NCBI RefSeq assembly: GCF_024362785.1
Contig: NZ_CP093301.1
Location: forward strand, 3,162,001-3,226,000
Origin: Evansella sp. LMS18
GTDB lineage: Bacteria; Bacillota; Bacilli; Bacillales; Salisediminibacteriaceae
Length of the DNA stretch: 64,000 nucleotides
Direction of reading: 5' to 3'
Made by a program: the position numbers and the translations under genes. The stretch's first letter is position 1; every line of letters starts with the position of its first letter. The notes below the pieces were generated by a model. It saw nothing but the letters and a program-made list of their open reading frames with translations, was not told the DNA's origin and did no database searches. Positions 1 through 8,515 of this stretch are shown piece by piece.

Positions 1-1545
1 GCAGCCTATACGGATCGTGATGGGCAGCCTAAGTTAATTAAATATGATAAATATGGTAACGACCAGTCTTATATCTGGCTTAACGAGGGTTACAGGAAGA
101 CAGTGGAAGAGACTTATAACAGAGGGATCGTAGGATATCTCTACAAAGATATTCCCTCTCTTGGGAGAAAGGGAAATTATGTGTATTCATTTGCCCAGGG
201 ATATCTGCTTTCCCAGACAGAACCTGGTTTTTACTGTCCAGTAACTTTGACTATGGCTGCTGCCTATTTGATAGATAACTACGCAAGCCAGGATTTAAGA
301 GATAAATATATGCCTCATCTTGCTTCCACAGGGGAAACAGAATTATTTGAAGGGGCAACGTTTTTAACAGAGAGGCAGGGTGGCTCCGACGTAGGGGCTA
401 ATGAGACGAAAGCTGTGCTGGAGGCAGATGGAACTTACAGATTATACGGGGAAAAATACTTTGCCAGTAACGCGGGTGCTTGCGAGGTGGCTACGGTGCT
501 TGCAAGGACAGAAGGAGCCCAGGGAGGAACAAAAGGGTTGTCCCTGTTTCTTGTACCATGGAGAAAGGATGACGAGAGCCTGAACGGTCTTTCTGTACGC
601 CGGCTGAAGGACAAGCTGGGAGTCCGTGCTGTACCATCAGCAGAAGTGGAGTTCACTGGTGCTGAAGCTTACCTTATCGGAAATAAGGAGCAGGGTTTTT
701 ATTATATGATGGAAGCCTTGAATTTATCGCGAATATGTAATGCAGTAGCTTCCGTCGGGATTATGCGGCGAGCTTTCACCGAAGCTGCCAGCTATGCAGG
801 TGAAAGAGATGCATTCGGACAAAAAATTATTAATTATCCTATGGTCCAGGATTCACTTGTCAGAATGGCGGTGAAGCTTGAAGCGGAAACAGTAAGTGTG
901 TTTGAACTTGCCAGGATTTATGATGAATGGTGTGAAGGAAAGGAAATTCCTTCGGAAGAAAAAGATGGCTTGCTTCGCATGCTTATTGCGTTGTTAAAGT
1001 CTGAAACAGCGGAACAGGCTATTCATTTTGCCCATGAAGCAATAGAAATGCATGGAGGGAACGGCTATATTGAAGATTTTGTTACTCCAAGGCTGTTAAG
1101 GGATGCACAGGTGTTGACGGTTTGGGAAGGAACAGCCAACATTCTGGGTCTGGAGGTACTCAGGCTCATTAAAAAGTATAATATGGACGATCTGTTTCTC
1201 CAGCTTATGGAGAAGGAGATTGCTGCATTATCCTTTTATGATAAAGCAATGATTGAATGTGCGGACCAGGCTCTTGTGCTTTTAAAGAACGAATTTGCAG
1301 AACTTAAATTAATGGATGAATCTGAAAAAACGCGGAACATTAAGGAACTGCAGAAAAAAATGGTTACATTATTTGAAACGGTTCTCTTATTGAAGAGGGC
1401 TGAAAATGGTGACGAGAAAAGGGAAATTACTGCAACAATTTATATAAAAGATAAGCTCCTCCCTAATCTGGGAGAACAAAAACAGACCTGGTCACTTGAT
1501 GACGGACTCAAAATTCTCGGAATAAAGGAACCTGTAAAACGTTAA
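1..1545 (+). CDS. Acyl-CoA dehydrogenase, AidB-like (5' truncated by window edge)
   Basis: The reading frame is open from base 1, so the true start lies outside the window; about 514 codons are visible. It is an FAD-dependent acyl-CoA dehydrogenase. The segment TERQGGSDVGANET followed by RLKDKLGVR matches the AidB branch (TEKQGGSDV, RLKDKLGNR) better than the short-chain branch, and the C-terminal EMHGGNGYIED and VWEGTANI motifs are the family flavin/substrate signatures. AidB-type proteins are flavoproteins whose physiological substrate is poorly defined; E. coli AidB is induced by alkylation damage. No partner gene is visible because the upstream side is missing. A strong hairpin follows the stop. 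The family assignment is secure; the substrate is unknown. Confidence 0.85.
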   Translation, partial: AAYTDRDGQPKLIKYDKYGNDQSYIWLNEGYRKTVEETYNRGIVGYLYKDIPSLGRKGNYVYSFAQGYLLSQTEPGFYCPVTLTMAAAYLIDNYASQDLRDKYMPHLASTGETELFEGATFLTERQGGSDVGANETKAVLEADGTYRLYGEKYFASNAGACEVATVLARTEGAQGGTKGLSLFLVPWRKDDESLNGLSVRRLKDKLGVRAVPSAEVEFTGAEAYLIGNKEQGFYYMMEALNLSRICNAVASVGIMRRAFTEAASYAGERDAFGQKIINYPMVQDSLVRMAVKLEAETVSVFELARIYDEWCEGKEIPSEEKDGLLRMLIALLKSETAEQAIHFAHEAIEMHGGNGYIEDFVTPRLLRDAQVLTVWEGTANILGLEVLRLIKKYNMDDLFLQLMEKEIAALSFYDKAMIECADQALVLLKNEFAELKLMDESEKTRNIKELQKKMVTLFETVLLLKRAENGDEKREITATIYIKDKLLPNLGEQKQTWSLDDGLKILGIKEPVKR

Positions 1546-1653
1546 TGGTCTACAATGAATCTTTTTACGGCTTACTCTGTATTAAACCTGCACCTACGTA
1601 TATGCATAACACCCCCGATGGATCGGGATAAAGCCAACGAATAAATATAAATG

Positions 1654-1683
1654 AAGAGGCTGGGACAAACCAGCCTCTTTTTA
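1654..1683. terminator. Bidirectional intrinsic terminator
   Basis: A perfect 10-bp stem AAGAGGCTGG / CCAGCCTCTT with loop GACAAA is followed by Ts on the + strand and preceded by As, so it can serve both the acyl-CoA dehydrogenase gene and the convergent splB. Confidence 0.85.
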
Positions 1684-1696
1684 ATTAAGTCCTGTC

Positions 1697-2728
1697 CTAT
1701 GTGAAATACTCTATCTTTGCTTCAGGAAAGTATTGTTCAATGTTTGCGGAAAGCGTCGCTTTAATGTCTTCCTGTTCTTCGTTTTGATAGACGTATTTTC
1801 CGATTCCGTATTTACCCCATTTATATTTCCGCGCTTCTTCATTTAATTCCAGCTTTGTCATAGGGTAATTTTTCTGGATAACCCGTTTTGCCGGCTTTGT
1901 AAACCGGTGCTGGATCAGCTCGAAAGTAATATCTTTCCTTGCTTCAGAAGGAAGGGTCTTATCAAGCATGCGGAACATGTTTTCATAGCCTTCCTTCCAG
2001 CCTTCATGAAGGTAAATGGGGGCAACGATAAAACCGAGAGGATAGCCAGCCTGGGCAACTTTAGCTGCAGCCCCTATCCTGTCTTCCAGGGCCGAGGTAC
2101 CATGTTCAAAATTCTTAATAACATAGTCTGCATTGATGCTGAAACGGAACCTTGTTTTCCCCTGGTGGTCAGCATCGAGGAGATGGTCCACATGGTGGTA
2201 TTTTGTCACGAAGCGGAGTTTCCCATGGTCTGACTTTCCGAAGAACTCAATTGCTTTTTTCAGAGAATGGGTTAAATGGTCGATACCAACGATATCAGAG
2301 GTACACGCCGCTTCAAATCGTGTATGTTCGGGAGCACGCTCCTCCATGTATTTCTGGGCAGCGTTGAAAATTTCATCGGTATTTACATACGTTCTGATAT
2401 AGGGCTTGCTTCCCATTGTGGTCTGCAGATAACAGTACTGGCAATGCCCCATACATCCTGTAGCGAGAGGAATCGCATATTCAGCAGAAGGTTTTGATGT
2501 ATCAAATTTCAAGGTTTTCCGGACTCCAACCACTAAGGTGGATTTTGCATTTCTGTATTTCTGGAAGTCATTTTTCCCAGGGATATTACGCACTTGGTTA
2601 TGGGAGGTAGTCTGGCGTATTTCCAGTCCCATGTTTTCAAATTTTTCTTTAAGCATTGCTCCAAGGGGATATTCAAGTGCCCGTGGTTCAATATATACTA
2701 ACTGGGGAACAAACGGTTTTATCGACAT
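1697..2728 (-). CDS. splB: Spore photoproduct lyase (radical SAM)
   Basis: SplB repairs the spore photoproduct (5-thyminyl-5,6-dihydrothymine) in germinating spores, using a [4Fe-4S] cluster and S-adenosylmethionine. The protein has 343 residues, about the size of B. subtilis SplB. The cluster motif Cx3Cx2C is visible as GCMGHCQYC with cysteines near residues 92, 96 and 99. The cysteine that quenches the thymine radical (C141 in B. subtilis) is present at about residue 142 in AACTSDIVG. It lies downstream of splA on the same strand, but about 190 bp separate the two genes and that gap is filled by a structured repeat (2761-2917). Expression is expected in the forespore (sigma-G in B. subtilis). 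Confidence 0.97.
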   Translation of the reverse strand: MSIKPFVPQLVYIEPRALEYPLGAMLKEKFENMGLEIRQTTSHNQVRNIPGKNDFQKYRNAKSTLVVGVRKTLKFDTSKPSAEYAIPLATGCMGHCQYCYLQTTMGSKPYIRTYVNTDEIFNAAQKYMEERAPEHTRFEAACTSDIVGIDHLTHSLKKAIEFFGKSDHGKLRFVTKYHHVDHLLDADHQGKTRFRFSINADYVIKNFEHGTSALEDRIGAAAKVAQAGYPLGFIVAPIYLHEGWKEGYENMFRMLDKTLPSEARKDITFELIQHRFTKPAKRVIQKNYPMTKLELNEEARKYKWGKYGIGKYVYQNEEQEDIKATLSANIEQYFPEAKIEYFT

Positions 2729-2760
2729 ACTCCTTCACCTGCTTCTCTCCTCTTTTTTTT

Positions 2761-2917
2761 ATCCCGATGTAACGGTCCGTAAAACTCCCGCCTCAAAACA
2801 TGAGTGTAAGCGAAGATGTTTTTTATGCGGGAGATAACGGACGCTAACATCCCGATTGGTTCAACTAACAATCAGTGGGGGAGGAATAAAACCCCCACTG
2901 ATTAAAGGTTCACTTTA
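2761..2917 (-). repeat. Dispersed structured repeat, family S, copy 1
   Basis: Read on the minus strand, this 157-bp segment matches 34223-34373 along its whole length and both ends of the short copy at 56311-56360. It starts TAAAGTGAACC and ends ACATCGGGAT. It folds as two hairpins: a perfect stem AATCAGTGGGGG / CCCCCACTGATT, and a longer stem built from TCCGTTATCTCCCGC and GCGGGAGTTTTACGGA. It sits between splA and splB, so it is likely transcribed in their message. Confidence 0.85.
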
Positions 2918-2922
2918 TGCTA

Positions 2923-3180
2923 TTAAATCTGCCAGTCACACTGCAGAGTCTCATCTCCAAAATAAACATTATACATTTTTTGTGCTTCTTCTTCGGTAGT
3001 GAAAATGGCACTGTCGTCTGTTAAAGGGAAGTATTCCTCAAAAAGGAACATAACGAGCCGTCCAGGATGGTCAGGGTGTTCTGTTACGGAAGCCTCCTGT
3101 ATCTCTGCAACTGATTGTGTGTGGGGATTTCTTGTTATAACGTATACACTGTCACCTTCCCGGAGATGTGATATATCCAT
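2923..3180 (-). CDS. splA: SplA-like regulator of spore photoproduct lyase
   Basis: An 85-residue acidic protein encoded just upstream of splB on the same strand. Size, position and the segments VYVITRNPHTQSVAEIQ and PGRLVMFLFEEYFPL agree with what I know of B. subtilis SplA, a small (about 79 aa) TRAP-like negative regulator of splB. The start is preceded by a strong AGGAGGAG Shine-Dalgarno sequence. No catalytic motif is visible. The assignment rests on neighbourhood plus remembered similarity; an alignment would settle it. Confidence 0.8.
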   Translation of the reverse strand: MDISHLREGDSVYVITRNPHTQSVAEIQEASVTEHPDHPGRLVMFLFEEYFPLTDDSAIFTTEEEAQKMYNVYFGDETLQCDWQI

Positions 3181-3308
3181 TTATTTCTCCTCCTCCTGTG
3201 GTATGTCTTTTTTAATATTAGGTAAGGGGAAAGACAATATTCAACATGGCATTTGGTTAATTATGCCGTCGGGAAAAGAGTGATAAAGAATTTTACTGAA
3301 ACGCAGAA

Positions 3309-3342
3309 AAACAGCACGCCCTTGAAGCAGGACGTGCTGTTT
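3309..3342 (-). terminator. Terminator of the phasin-like gene
   Basis: Stem AAACAGCACG / CGTGCTGTTT; on the minus strand the hairpin runs into a U-rich tail (TTTTTC), just beyond the stop of the gene at 3401-3880. Confidence 0.75.
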
Positions 3343-3400
3343 AATGATTTTTACTGATGATGATCTTTAGCTCTTAGCAGGGAAAAAATTCCCCTTTGAG

Positions 3401-3880
3401 TTATTTTTCTTTCTCATCGCTAAGATTGTGAGGGTCTTCAGGGTCGGTCCTTGGTGTACTGTGCGATTTTTGTTCTTCATTGCCGCTGTCAGCTGACTCC
3501 GTTGTTGTGTATAAGTTCATGCTGCTGTCGAGTGAAGAATTATCTGAACCGTTTGTGTCATTATTTTCAGGTGTCTGGGCCTGTTCTTTCAGTTTTGATT
3601 CCAGTAAAGTAACCCGCTCCTGCAGCTGCAGGAACTCGTCCCGTGGAACTAATTCAAAATCATCGATAAGCATGGTTCTGACAGAATCCTTTGAGCGGGA
3701 CGACCATTTTGCTTCGGTTTCCTGTCCCTTTTTCATAAAACTGTCATACATCTCATCGGCTTCTTTCGGTGTAATCTTTCCTTTAGCAAGTAATTCGTCC
3801 AGATACTTTTCTGCACGTTCCTTTCCTGATACTGCGGCCCCCAGTCCCAGCAGAAATCCCTTTTTTAGCAGGTCGCTCAT
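3401..3880 (-). CDS. Phasin-like coiled-coil protein
   Basis: A 159-residue protein. Residues 1-20 (LLKKGFLLGLGAA) are hydrophobic. Residues 20-110 form an amphipathic helical stretch with a heptad-like segment LQERVTLLESKLKEQ. The last 50 residues are polar and probably disordered, rich in Asn, Ser, Asp and Glu. It resembles the small Bacillus proteins annotated as 'phasin-related' (polyhydroxyalkanoate granule regulator-like). It lies upstream of the ABC1 kinase gene on the same strand, but a 350-bp repeat separates them. Function is unproven; a structural coiled-coil role is as likely as one in granules. Confidence 0.55.
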   Translation of the reverse strand: MSDLLKKGFLLGLGAAVSGKERAEKYLDELLAKGKITPKEADEMYDSFMKKGQETEAKWSSRSKDSVRTMLIDDFELVPRDEFLQLQERVTLLESKLKEQAQTPENNDTNGSDNSSLDSSMNLYTTTESADSGNEEQKSHSTPRTDPEDPHNLSDEKEK

Positions 3881-3916
3881 ATTCTCGCCTCCTGATAAAG
3901 AATAAGTTTATCAAAT

Positions 3917-3935
3917 AAGAAAGTATAAATTTTAT
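3917..3935. repeat. Remnant of dispersed repeat family K (left end)
   Basis: AAGAAAGTATAAATTTTAT matches the left ends of the longer copies at 33653 and 47209. It abuts the mosaic repeat that starts near 3944. Confidence 0.5.
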
Positions 3936-3943
3936 TTCCAAGC

Positions 3944-4300
3944 CAATTGTCTAGCTCCAGCACCTACGAGCTCGAGGTCACTTCAGGCAGGCTACTACCT
4001 GAATTAGCATCTATGCTGCCTTGCGACGAGTAATCGCAGGAGCACTTGAAGCCAAAGAGCGGCTTCCGTAATGCTTCCTCGAGTAAGCTGTCCAACGAGC
4101 ATAGCCTCTAGAAACTCTGCGAGTTGCCTCGACGGATACACTCCAGAGCTTTACTCGCAGAGGAAGAGGCAGTGCTTGGGCCTGCAGTTACTCGGCCCAA
4201 ATTTACGCTTCGAAGCCGATGCAGGCCGCATTTGCTCCTGCGCCACTTCGTTTGCTCGTCGCAGGTAAAGAGTGTCGCTCGTGAGCAAGGCGCGTCCGCT
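3944..4300. repeat. Mosaic intergenic repeat with TTGTCTAGCTCCAGC end (element A)
   Basis: About 350 bp of non-coding sequence with no credible gene. It opens with TTGTCTAGCTCCAGCACC, the start of an interspersed repeat I know from many Bacillaceae genomes. It contains (inverted) the module GCTCCTGCGATTACTCGTCG found twice in each of the elements at 25171 and 30243, and the string CTCTTCCTCTGCGAG found at 36138-36325. Its last 40 bases (CTCGTGAGCAAGGC, then GCTTTT) resemble 19825-19850. Confidence 0.7.
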
Positions 4301-4304
4301 TTTC

Positions 4305-5948
4305 TTAATTATTTTTCCGTTCCTCAGTTATCCAGTTTTTATGCTTCCTGAAAATGAGAATGACGGTTATCAATGATATTACAGCTGCACTTCCGGCAGT
4401 GAGCTGCATCAGTTCACTGCCAGTCCAGACGGCTAAAAAAACAAATACTAATGATATTAAGAAAGCAGAGAAAGAAAATGCGATCCCAAGAAGCAGGCGG
4501 TGATGATTAAAGCGGTGCCACTCTCTCGCTTCTTCAGACATCCGCTGATGTTCCGGAGCCTCAAGCCAGGCGTTTAAATTCCTGGGAACCTCCAGCAGCG
4601 GTTTGGCAGCTTCTTTTAACACCTGGTATTTGATATTCTCATCATTTTGACCTGTCTCTTCTACCCATTCCCGGACAATGGGTTTTCCTAACTCAATAAA
4701 ATCAATTTCAGGGTCAACAATGGTCAGGACGCCTGTTGCGATGGAGGATGCCCGTATCAAAAAAGCATACTGTGCCGGAAGCTGGATAGGTTCTTTTCTT
4801 ATGATTTCCTGAACATCACCGAGAACATGTTCGATTTTTTCCTCATCCGAAACTCCAGATGAGTCCTCCAGATAAGCTTCAGAAAGAGTCTTAAAAGTAT
4901 CCTGCAGTTTCTTTTTGTCGGTATTGGGGAGGAGAAAGCCAAGTTTTTCAAGCTGGCCTATCACAAGAGGGTAGTCTTTTAAAACAAATCCCTGTATCAT
5001 CCTGCGAAGCTGTAACGCATCCTCCCGTTTTATTTCACCGATCATTCCAAAGTCAATTATAATTATCCTGCCATTTTCATCAACAAGTATGTTCCCCTGA
5101 TGAGGATCGGCATGGAAAGTACCATGGTGGAGGAGATGCCTGAAGATGAAGTCGTACAGTTCCTCGGCAATGTCCTTTCTGTTCAGCTGATGTTTATCAA
5201 GAAAATCAGTATCCGTGATTTTTGCTCCTTCAACCCATTCCATGACAAGAACACGTTTGGTGCATAGATTTTCATAAAAATCGGGGATATATATGCTCTC
5301 TGTATCCTGAAATCTCTCGCGAAAATCAAGCCCGTTTTTCATTTCTTTCGTATAATCGAGTTCATTTCCTATCGTTGTAACCATCTCTTTATGAAGAGCC
5401 TGCAGATTAACTTTTTTTCCAAAAGAAGTGAAACGTTCCGCAAGCCATAATACAATTTTCAGAGCCTTAAAATCTGTGTGAATGATTTTATCGATATTAT
5501 GCCGCTGAATTTTTATAGCTACTTCGGTACCGTTATTCAGTGTTCCTTTATACACTTCACCGATAGAGGCGGAAGCGATAGGGTCCGCTGATATCCTCTG
5601 GAGATGATCTTCTTTTTTTCTTCCCCATTCCCCTTCCAGGATTTCCATAGATATCTCAGGAGGCACGGGGGGAACCTGGTCGGACAAATCGTCAAGTTCA
5701 TTAATAAAGGCTTCAGGGAAGATGTCTCCTCTCGTACTAAGAAACTGGCCCACTTTAATCATTAACCCTCCAAGGGAGATGGACTTTTCCCTGTATTCTT
5801 TTGCTTGTTTTTTCAACAGGTTTGTCCATTTTTCATGGGTAACGGAGTCCCAGTTTTTATTTCTTTTATTAAACAGATAGAGCTGGAGAATAAATTTGAC
5901 GAACATAGAAACGATAACTGTAATGCGGTATAACGAGCGATGCTTCAA
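4305..5948 (-). CDS. ABC1/AarF/UbiB-family atypical protein kinase
   Basis: A 547-residue member of the ABC1 (AarF/UbiB) kinase-like family. Diagnostic KxGQ motif as MIKVGQFLSTRGD; an Ala-rich nucleotide loop (SASIGEVYKG) replaces the usual Gly-rich loop; DPHQGNILVDENG and IDFGMIG are the catalytic and metal-binding loops. Two membrane helices lie at about residues 490-535. In other bacteria the family supports quinone biosynthesis and lipid homeostasis; Bacillaceae make menaquinone, so the role here is unknown. The start is TTG at 5948, chosen because a GGAGGTGG Shine-Dalgarno sequence lies 7 bases upstream. A MITE-like repeat separates it from psuK. Confidence 0.88.
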   Translation of the reverse strand: MKHRSLYRITVIVSMFVKFILQLYLFNKRNKNWDSVTHEKWTNLLKKQAKEYREKSISLGGLMIKVGQFLSTRGDIFPEAFINELDDLSDQVPPVPPEISMEILEGEWGRKKEDHLQRISADPIASASIGEVYKGTLNNGTEVAIKIQRHNIDKIIHTDFKALKIVLWLAERFTSFGKKVNLQALHKEMVTTIGNELDYTKEMKNGLDFRERFQDTESIYIPDFYENLCTKRVLVMEWVEGAKITDTDFLDKHQLNRKDIAEELYDFIFRHLLHHGTFHADPHQGNILVDENGRIIIIDFGMIGEIKREDALQLRRMIQGFVLKDYPLVIGQLEKLGFLLPNTDKKKLQDTFKTLSEAYLEDSSGVSDEEKIEHVLGDVQEIIRKEPIQLPAQYAFLIRASSIATGVLTIVDPEIDFIELGKPIVREWVEETGQNDENIKYQVLKEAAKPLLEVPRNLNAWLEAPEHQRMSEEAREWHRFNHHRLLLGIAFSFSAFLISLVFVFLAVWTGSELMQLTAGSAAVISLITVILIFRKHKNWITEERKNN

Positions 5949-5980
5949 GTGATTGCCACCTCCATAGCGGTGAAAGAATG

Positions 5981-6200
5981 TTGAATTTAATAGAATTAAT
6001 TACATAATTAAAATGTTACTTTGTTGTTCGATTTACGCTACAGACGGACGCGTTCTGCGGGCACGGCTTCAACTAATTTCTGACGGCTGAACGCCGTCAA
6101 AAATGGATTTTCAGCTCGTGCTGTTCCCGCAAGAGTCGCCGTCTTTCGCTGCAATCAATAATTAATGTATCTTTTTGGAAGCCTATATATAATTCATTCA
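5981..6200 (-). repeat. MITE-like element, TIR family, copy B (inverted, short form)
   Basis: Read on the minus strand it runs TATATATAGGC ... GATTGCAGCGAAAGACGGCGACTC ... TGCGGGAACAGC ... GTTGAAGCCGTGCCCGC ... AACAACAAAGTAAC. It matches the elements at 25171-25498 and 30243-30639 in order but lacks their internal 33-bp modules. The ends are more diverged than in those copies. It fills most of the kinase-psuK gap. Confidence 0.8.
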
Positions 6201-6305
6201 ATAGTGGAATCTATTACTCTGATCCTGAAACAGCTATATTTTTTTACCTCTATTCCCCAAATGCTGTCATAATATGTCTCACTTTCTAACGTAATAAATA
6301 AACAC

Positions 6306-6335
6306 TTGACCACATTGCGAACAAATGTTTATAAT
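6306..6335 (+). promoter_or_regulatory. Sigma-A-type promoter of psuKG
   Basis: TTGACC at 6306-6311 and a perfect TATAAT at 6330-6335, separated by 18 bp, 25 bp before the psuK start. A TTG that could lengthen psuK falls in the -35 box, which argues for the downstream TTG at 6360. Confidence 0.8.
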
Positions 6336-6359
6336 ATAAACAAAAGGAGGGTGGTACTA

Positions 6360-7460
6360 TTGGCTGACAAAGAAGAGCAGATACTAAAGCTTATAAAAGA
6401 AAATCCATATGTCACCCAGCAGGAAATTGCCGAACGTTTGTCACTCTCACGTTCCAGAGTTGCCGGGTATATATCCGGGTTAATAAAAACAGGAAAAATC
6501 ATCGGCCGTGCCTATATAGTGAACGATAGTGAAAAGGTGCTTTGTGTAGGCGGTGCGAATCTTGACCGGAAAGCTTCGGTAAAGACATCTTTCAAATGGG
6601 AGGACTCCAATCCTGTAACATTCACTGAAACGAGTGGCGGAGTTGCAAGAAATATCGCGGAAAATCTTGGGAGGCTGCAGGTGCCTGTCTCTATTCTGAC
6701 CGCGGTGGGAGAAGATGCGGCGAGTAAAAAGATTTCTTCTGAGTTATCTCAGTTTGCGGATGCTACTCCAAGTGTTCAGATCCAGGGAGAAAGAGCGGGA
6801 ACATATACAGCTGTACTGGACAGTACAGGTGAAATGCTGTTTGCCCTGGCGGATATGGAAATATATGATTCCATAACTCCGGACACATTGAAGGAAAAGT
6901 TGCTTCATATACGTTCTGCTTCCCTTGCAATTCTGGATACAAATTTTCCTAAGGATGTATTAACAGCAATCATTAATGAAAGAAGGGCAGTAAATGCTTT
7001 AACAGCAGTTGTGCCAGTTTCCGCAAAAAAAATCGACCGCCTGCCGGACGACCTTTCAGGAATTGATTATTTGATCTGCAACAAAGAGGAATTGGAAACG
7101 ATATGCCGGCAGTATTCGATAGTTCCGGGCGAAGGATTGTTTTCTGAGATGGAACAGTTAATTAATCTTGGGATTAAAAATCTCGTTGTGACTGCAGGGA
7201 AGAACGGTGCCGCTTTTTTAACCAGTGAAGGAGAGAAAGGGACACTTAAGGCTCTTGCTGCAGAAGTGAAAGATGTCACTGGTGCAGGGGATGCTTTTGC
7301 TTCCGGCTTTTTTTACGGTATATACACAGGGTTGGGCATTGAGCAGTCATGCCGTTATGGACTTGCCGGTGCAGCGCTGGCATTGGAAACAAATGAAACA
7401 GTTTTTCAGGATCTGTCTGCTGATAAGCTGCATGAACGAGCGGAGATGGCAGGAGAATAG
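6360..7460 (+). CDS. psuK: Pseudouridine kinase with N-terminal HTH
   Basis: A PfkB-family sugar kinase of 366 residues. Residues 1-55 form a winged HTH (ENPYVTQQEIAERLSLSRSRV). The ribokinase fold follows, with VGGANLDRK near residue 62 and the catalytic GAGD signature DVTGAGDAFASGF near residue 305. Paired with psuG downstream, it should phosphorylate pseudouridine to pseudouridine 5'-phosphate in the cytosol; the HTH suggests autoregulation, as in other Bacilli. The start is TTG at 6360, preceded by AAAGGAGGG; an upstream in-frame TTG lies inside the promoter. 73 bp separate it from psuG, so the two are probably cotranscribed. Confidence 0.88.
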   Translation: MADKEEQILKLIKENPYVTQQEIAERLSLSRSRVAGYISGLIKTGKIIGRAYIVNDSEKVLCVGGANLDRKASVKTSFKWEDSNPVTFTETSGGVARNIAENLGRLQVPVSILTAVGEDAASKKISSELSQFADATPSVQIQGERAGTYTAVLDSTGEMLFALADMEIYDSITPDTLKEKLLHIRSASLAILDTNFPKDVLTAIINERRAVNALTAVVPVSAKKIDRLPDDLSGIDYLICNKEELETICRQYSIVPGEGLFSEMEQLINLGIKNLVVTAGKNGAAFLTSEGEKGTLKALAAEVKDVTGAGDAFASGFFYGIYTGLGIEQSCRYGLAGAALALETNETVFQDLSADKLHERAEMAGE

Positions 7461-7533
7461 AGAGCGAACTGCTTGGGTGAAAAATTAAAATAACTTTGAG
7501 AAGAAATTTCTATAATAAATGGAGGAATAAACG

Positions 7534-8460
7534 ATGGAATTAAAGAATTATATTGTTTTTTCAGAAGAGGTAATGGAAGCTAAGAAAGCAGGGAAGCCTG
7601 TTGTTGCTCTGGAATCTACAATCATTTCCCATGGGATGCCGTATCCGGAAAATGTGAAAACTGCAAAGCGGGTGGAAGAAATTATCCGCGAACAAGGCGC
7701 TGTTCCGGCTACAATGGCGATCATGGATGGAAAAATCCGGGCAGGTCTTAGCGAAGAAGATTTGGAAAGACTTGCAAAAGAGCAGGATGTTGTAAAAGTT
7801 AGCCGCCGTGATTTACCTGCTGTGTTAAGCCAGCGTAAGACTGGTGCCACTACAGTGGCTGCAACGATGATTTGCGCAGAGCTTGCAGGTGTGGATGTTT
7901 TTGTAACTGGGGGAATCGGTGGTGTACACAGAGGTGCAGCAGCGACAATGGATATTTCCGCAGATTTACAGGAGCTTGCGAAAACAAGTGTTGCTGTGGT
8001 TTGTGCAGGCGCAAAGTCGATTCTCGACATTGGTCTGACACTGGAATACCTGGAGACTCATGGAGTACCTGTTATCGGGTATAAAACAGACAAGTTCCCG
8101 GCTTTCTATACGAGGGACAGCGGATTTGGAGTAGATGTAGAAGGAAGTTCAGCAGAGGATATAGCTGAAATTCTCGCTGTGAAATGGGAGCTTGGCCTTA
8201 AAGGCGGGGCTGTTATTGGAAACCCTGTTCCTGAAGAATTTGAAATGAACCCTGAGCAGATTGAAAGTATTATTGCTAATGCAATGAAAGAAGCTGAGGA
8301 AAAAGGAATCAGCGGTAAAGAAACAACACCATTTTTACTGTCCAGGCTGAAGGAATTGAGCGAAGGAAAAACACTGGATACAAATATTGCTTTAGTAGAG
8401 AATAATGCACTTACAGGCGGACAGCTTGCGGTTGCATTAAAGAAAAGAAGAAGTGAATAA
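7534..8460 (+). CDS. psuG: Pseudouridine-5'-phosphate glycosidase
   Basis: A 308-residue PsuG (IndA-like) enzyme that reversibly splits pseudouridine 5'-phosphate into uracil and ribose 5-phosphate. Family signatures include VALESTIISHGMPYPEN near the N terminus, KTGATTVAATM, FVTGGIGGVHRGA, and GAKSILDIGLTLEYLETHGV. The length is typical. The start ATG follows GGAGGAATAAACG. It forms a two-gene salvage/catabolic operon with psuK that converts RNA-turnover pseudouridine to uracil and a pentose phosphate. The stop is followed by a strong terminator shared with convergent treP. Confidence 0.95.
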   Translation: MELKNYIVFSEEVMEAKKAGKPVVALESTIISHGMPYPENVKTAKRVEEIIREQGAVPATMAIMDGKIRAGLSEEDLERLAKEQDVVKVSRRDLPAVLSQRKTGATTVAATMICAELAGVDVFVTGGIGGVHRGAAATMDISADLQELAKTSVAVVCAGAKSILDIGLTLEYLETHGVPVIGYKTDKFPAFYTRDSGFGVDVEGSSAEDIAEILAVKWELGLKGGAVIGNPVPEEFEMNPEQIESIIANAMKEAEEKGISGKETTPFLLSRLKELSEGKTLDTNIALVENNALTGGQLAVALKKRRSE

Positions 8461-8481
8461 TTTATCACATATTTTCACATG

Positions 8482-8513
8482 AAAAAGTCGGGGGTCTGGC
8501 CCCCGACTTTTTT
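8482..8513. terminator. Bidirectional terminator between psuG and treP
   Basis: A near-perfect stem AAAAAGTCGGGGG(TCTG)CCCCCGACTTTTT, with A- and T-runs on either side, lies between two convergent genes. Confidence 0.92.
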
Positions 8514-8515
8514 GT

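Noticed and set aside
4071-4351. Small ORFs inside repeat A
   Set aside because: They follow repeat sequence, lack Shine-Dalgarno sites and resemble no protein.
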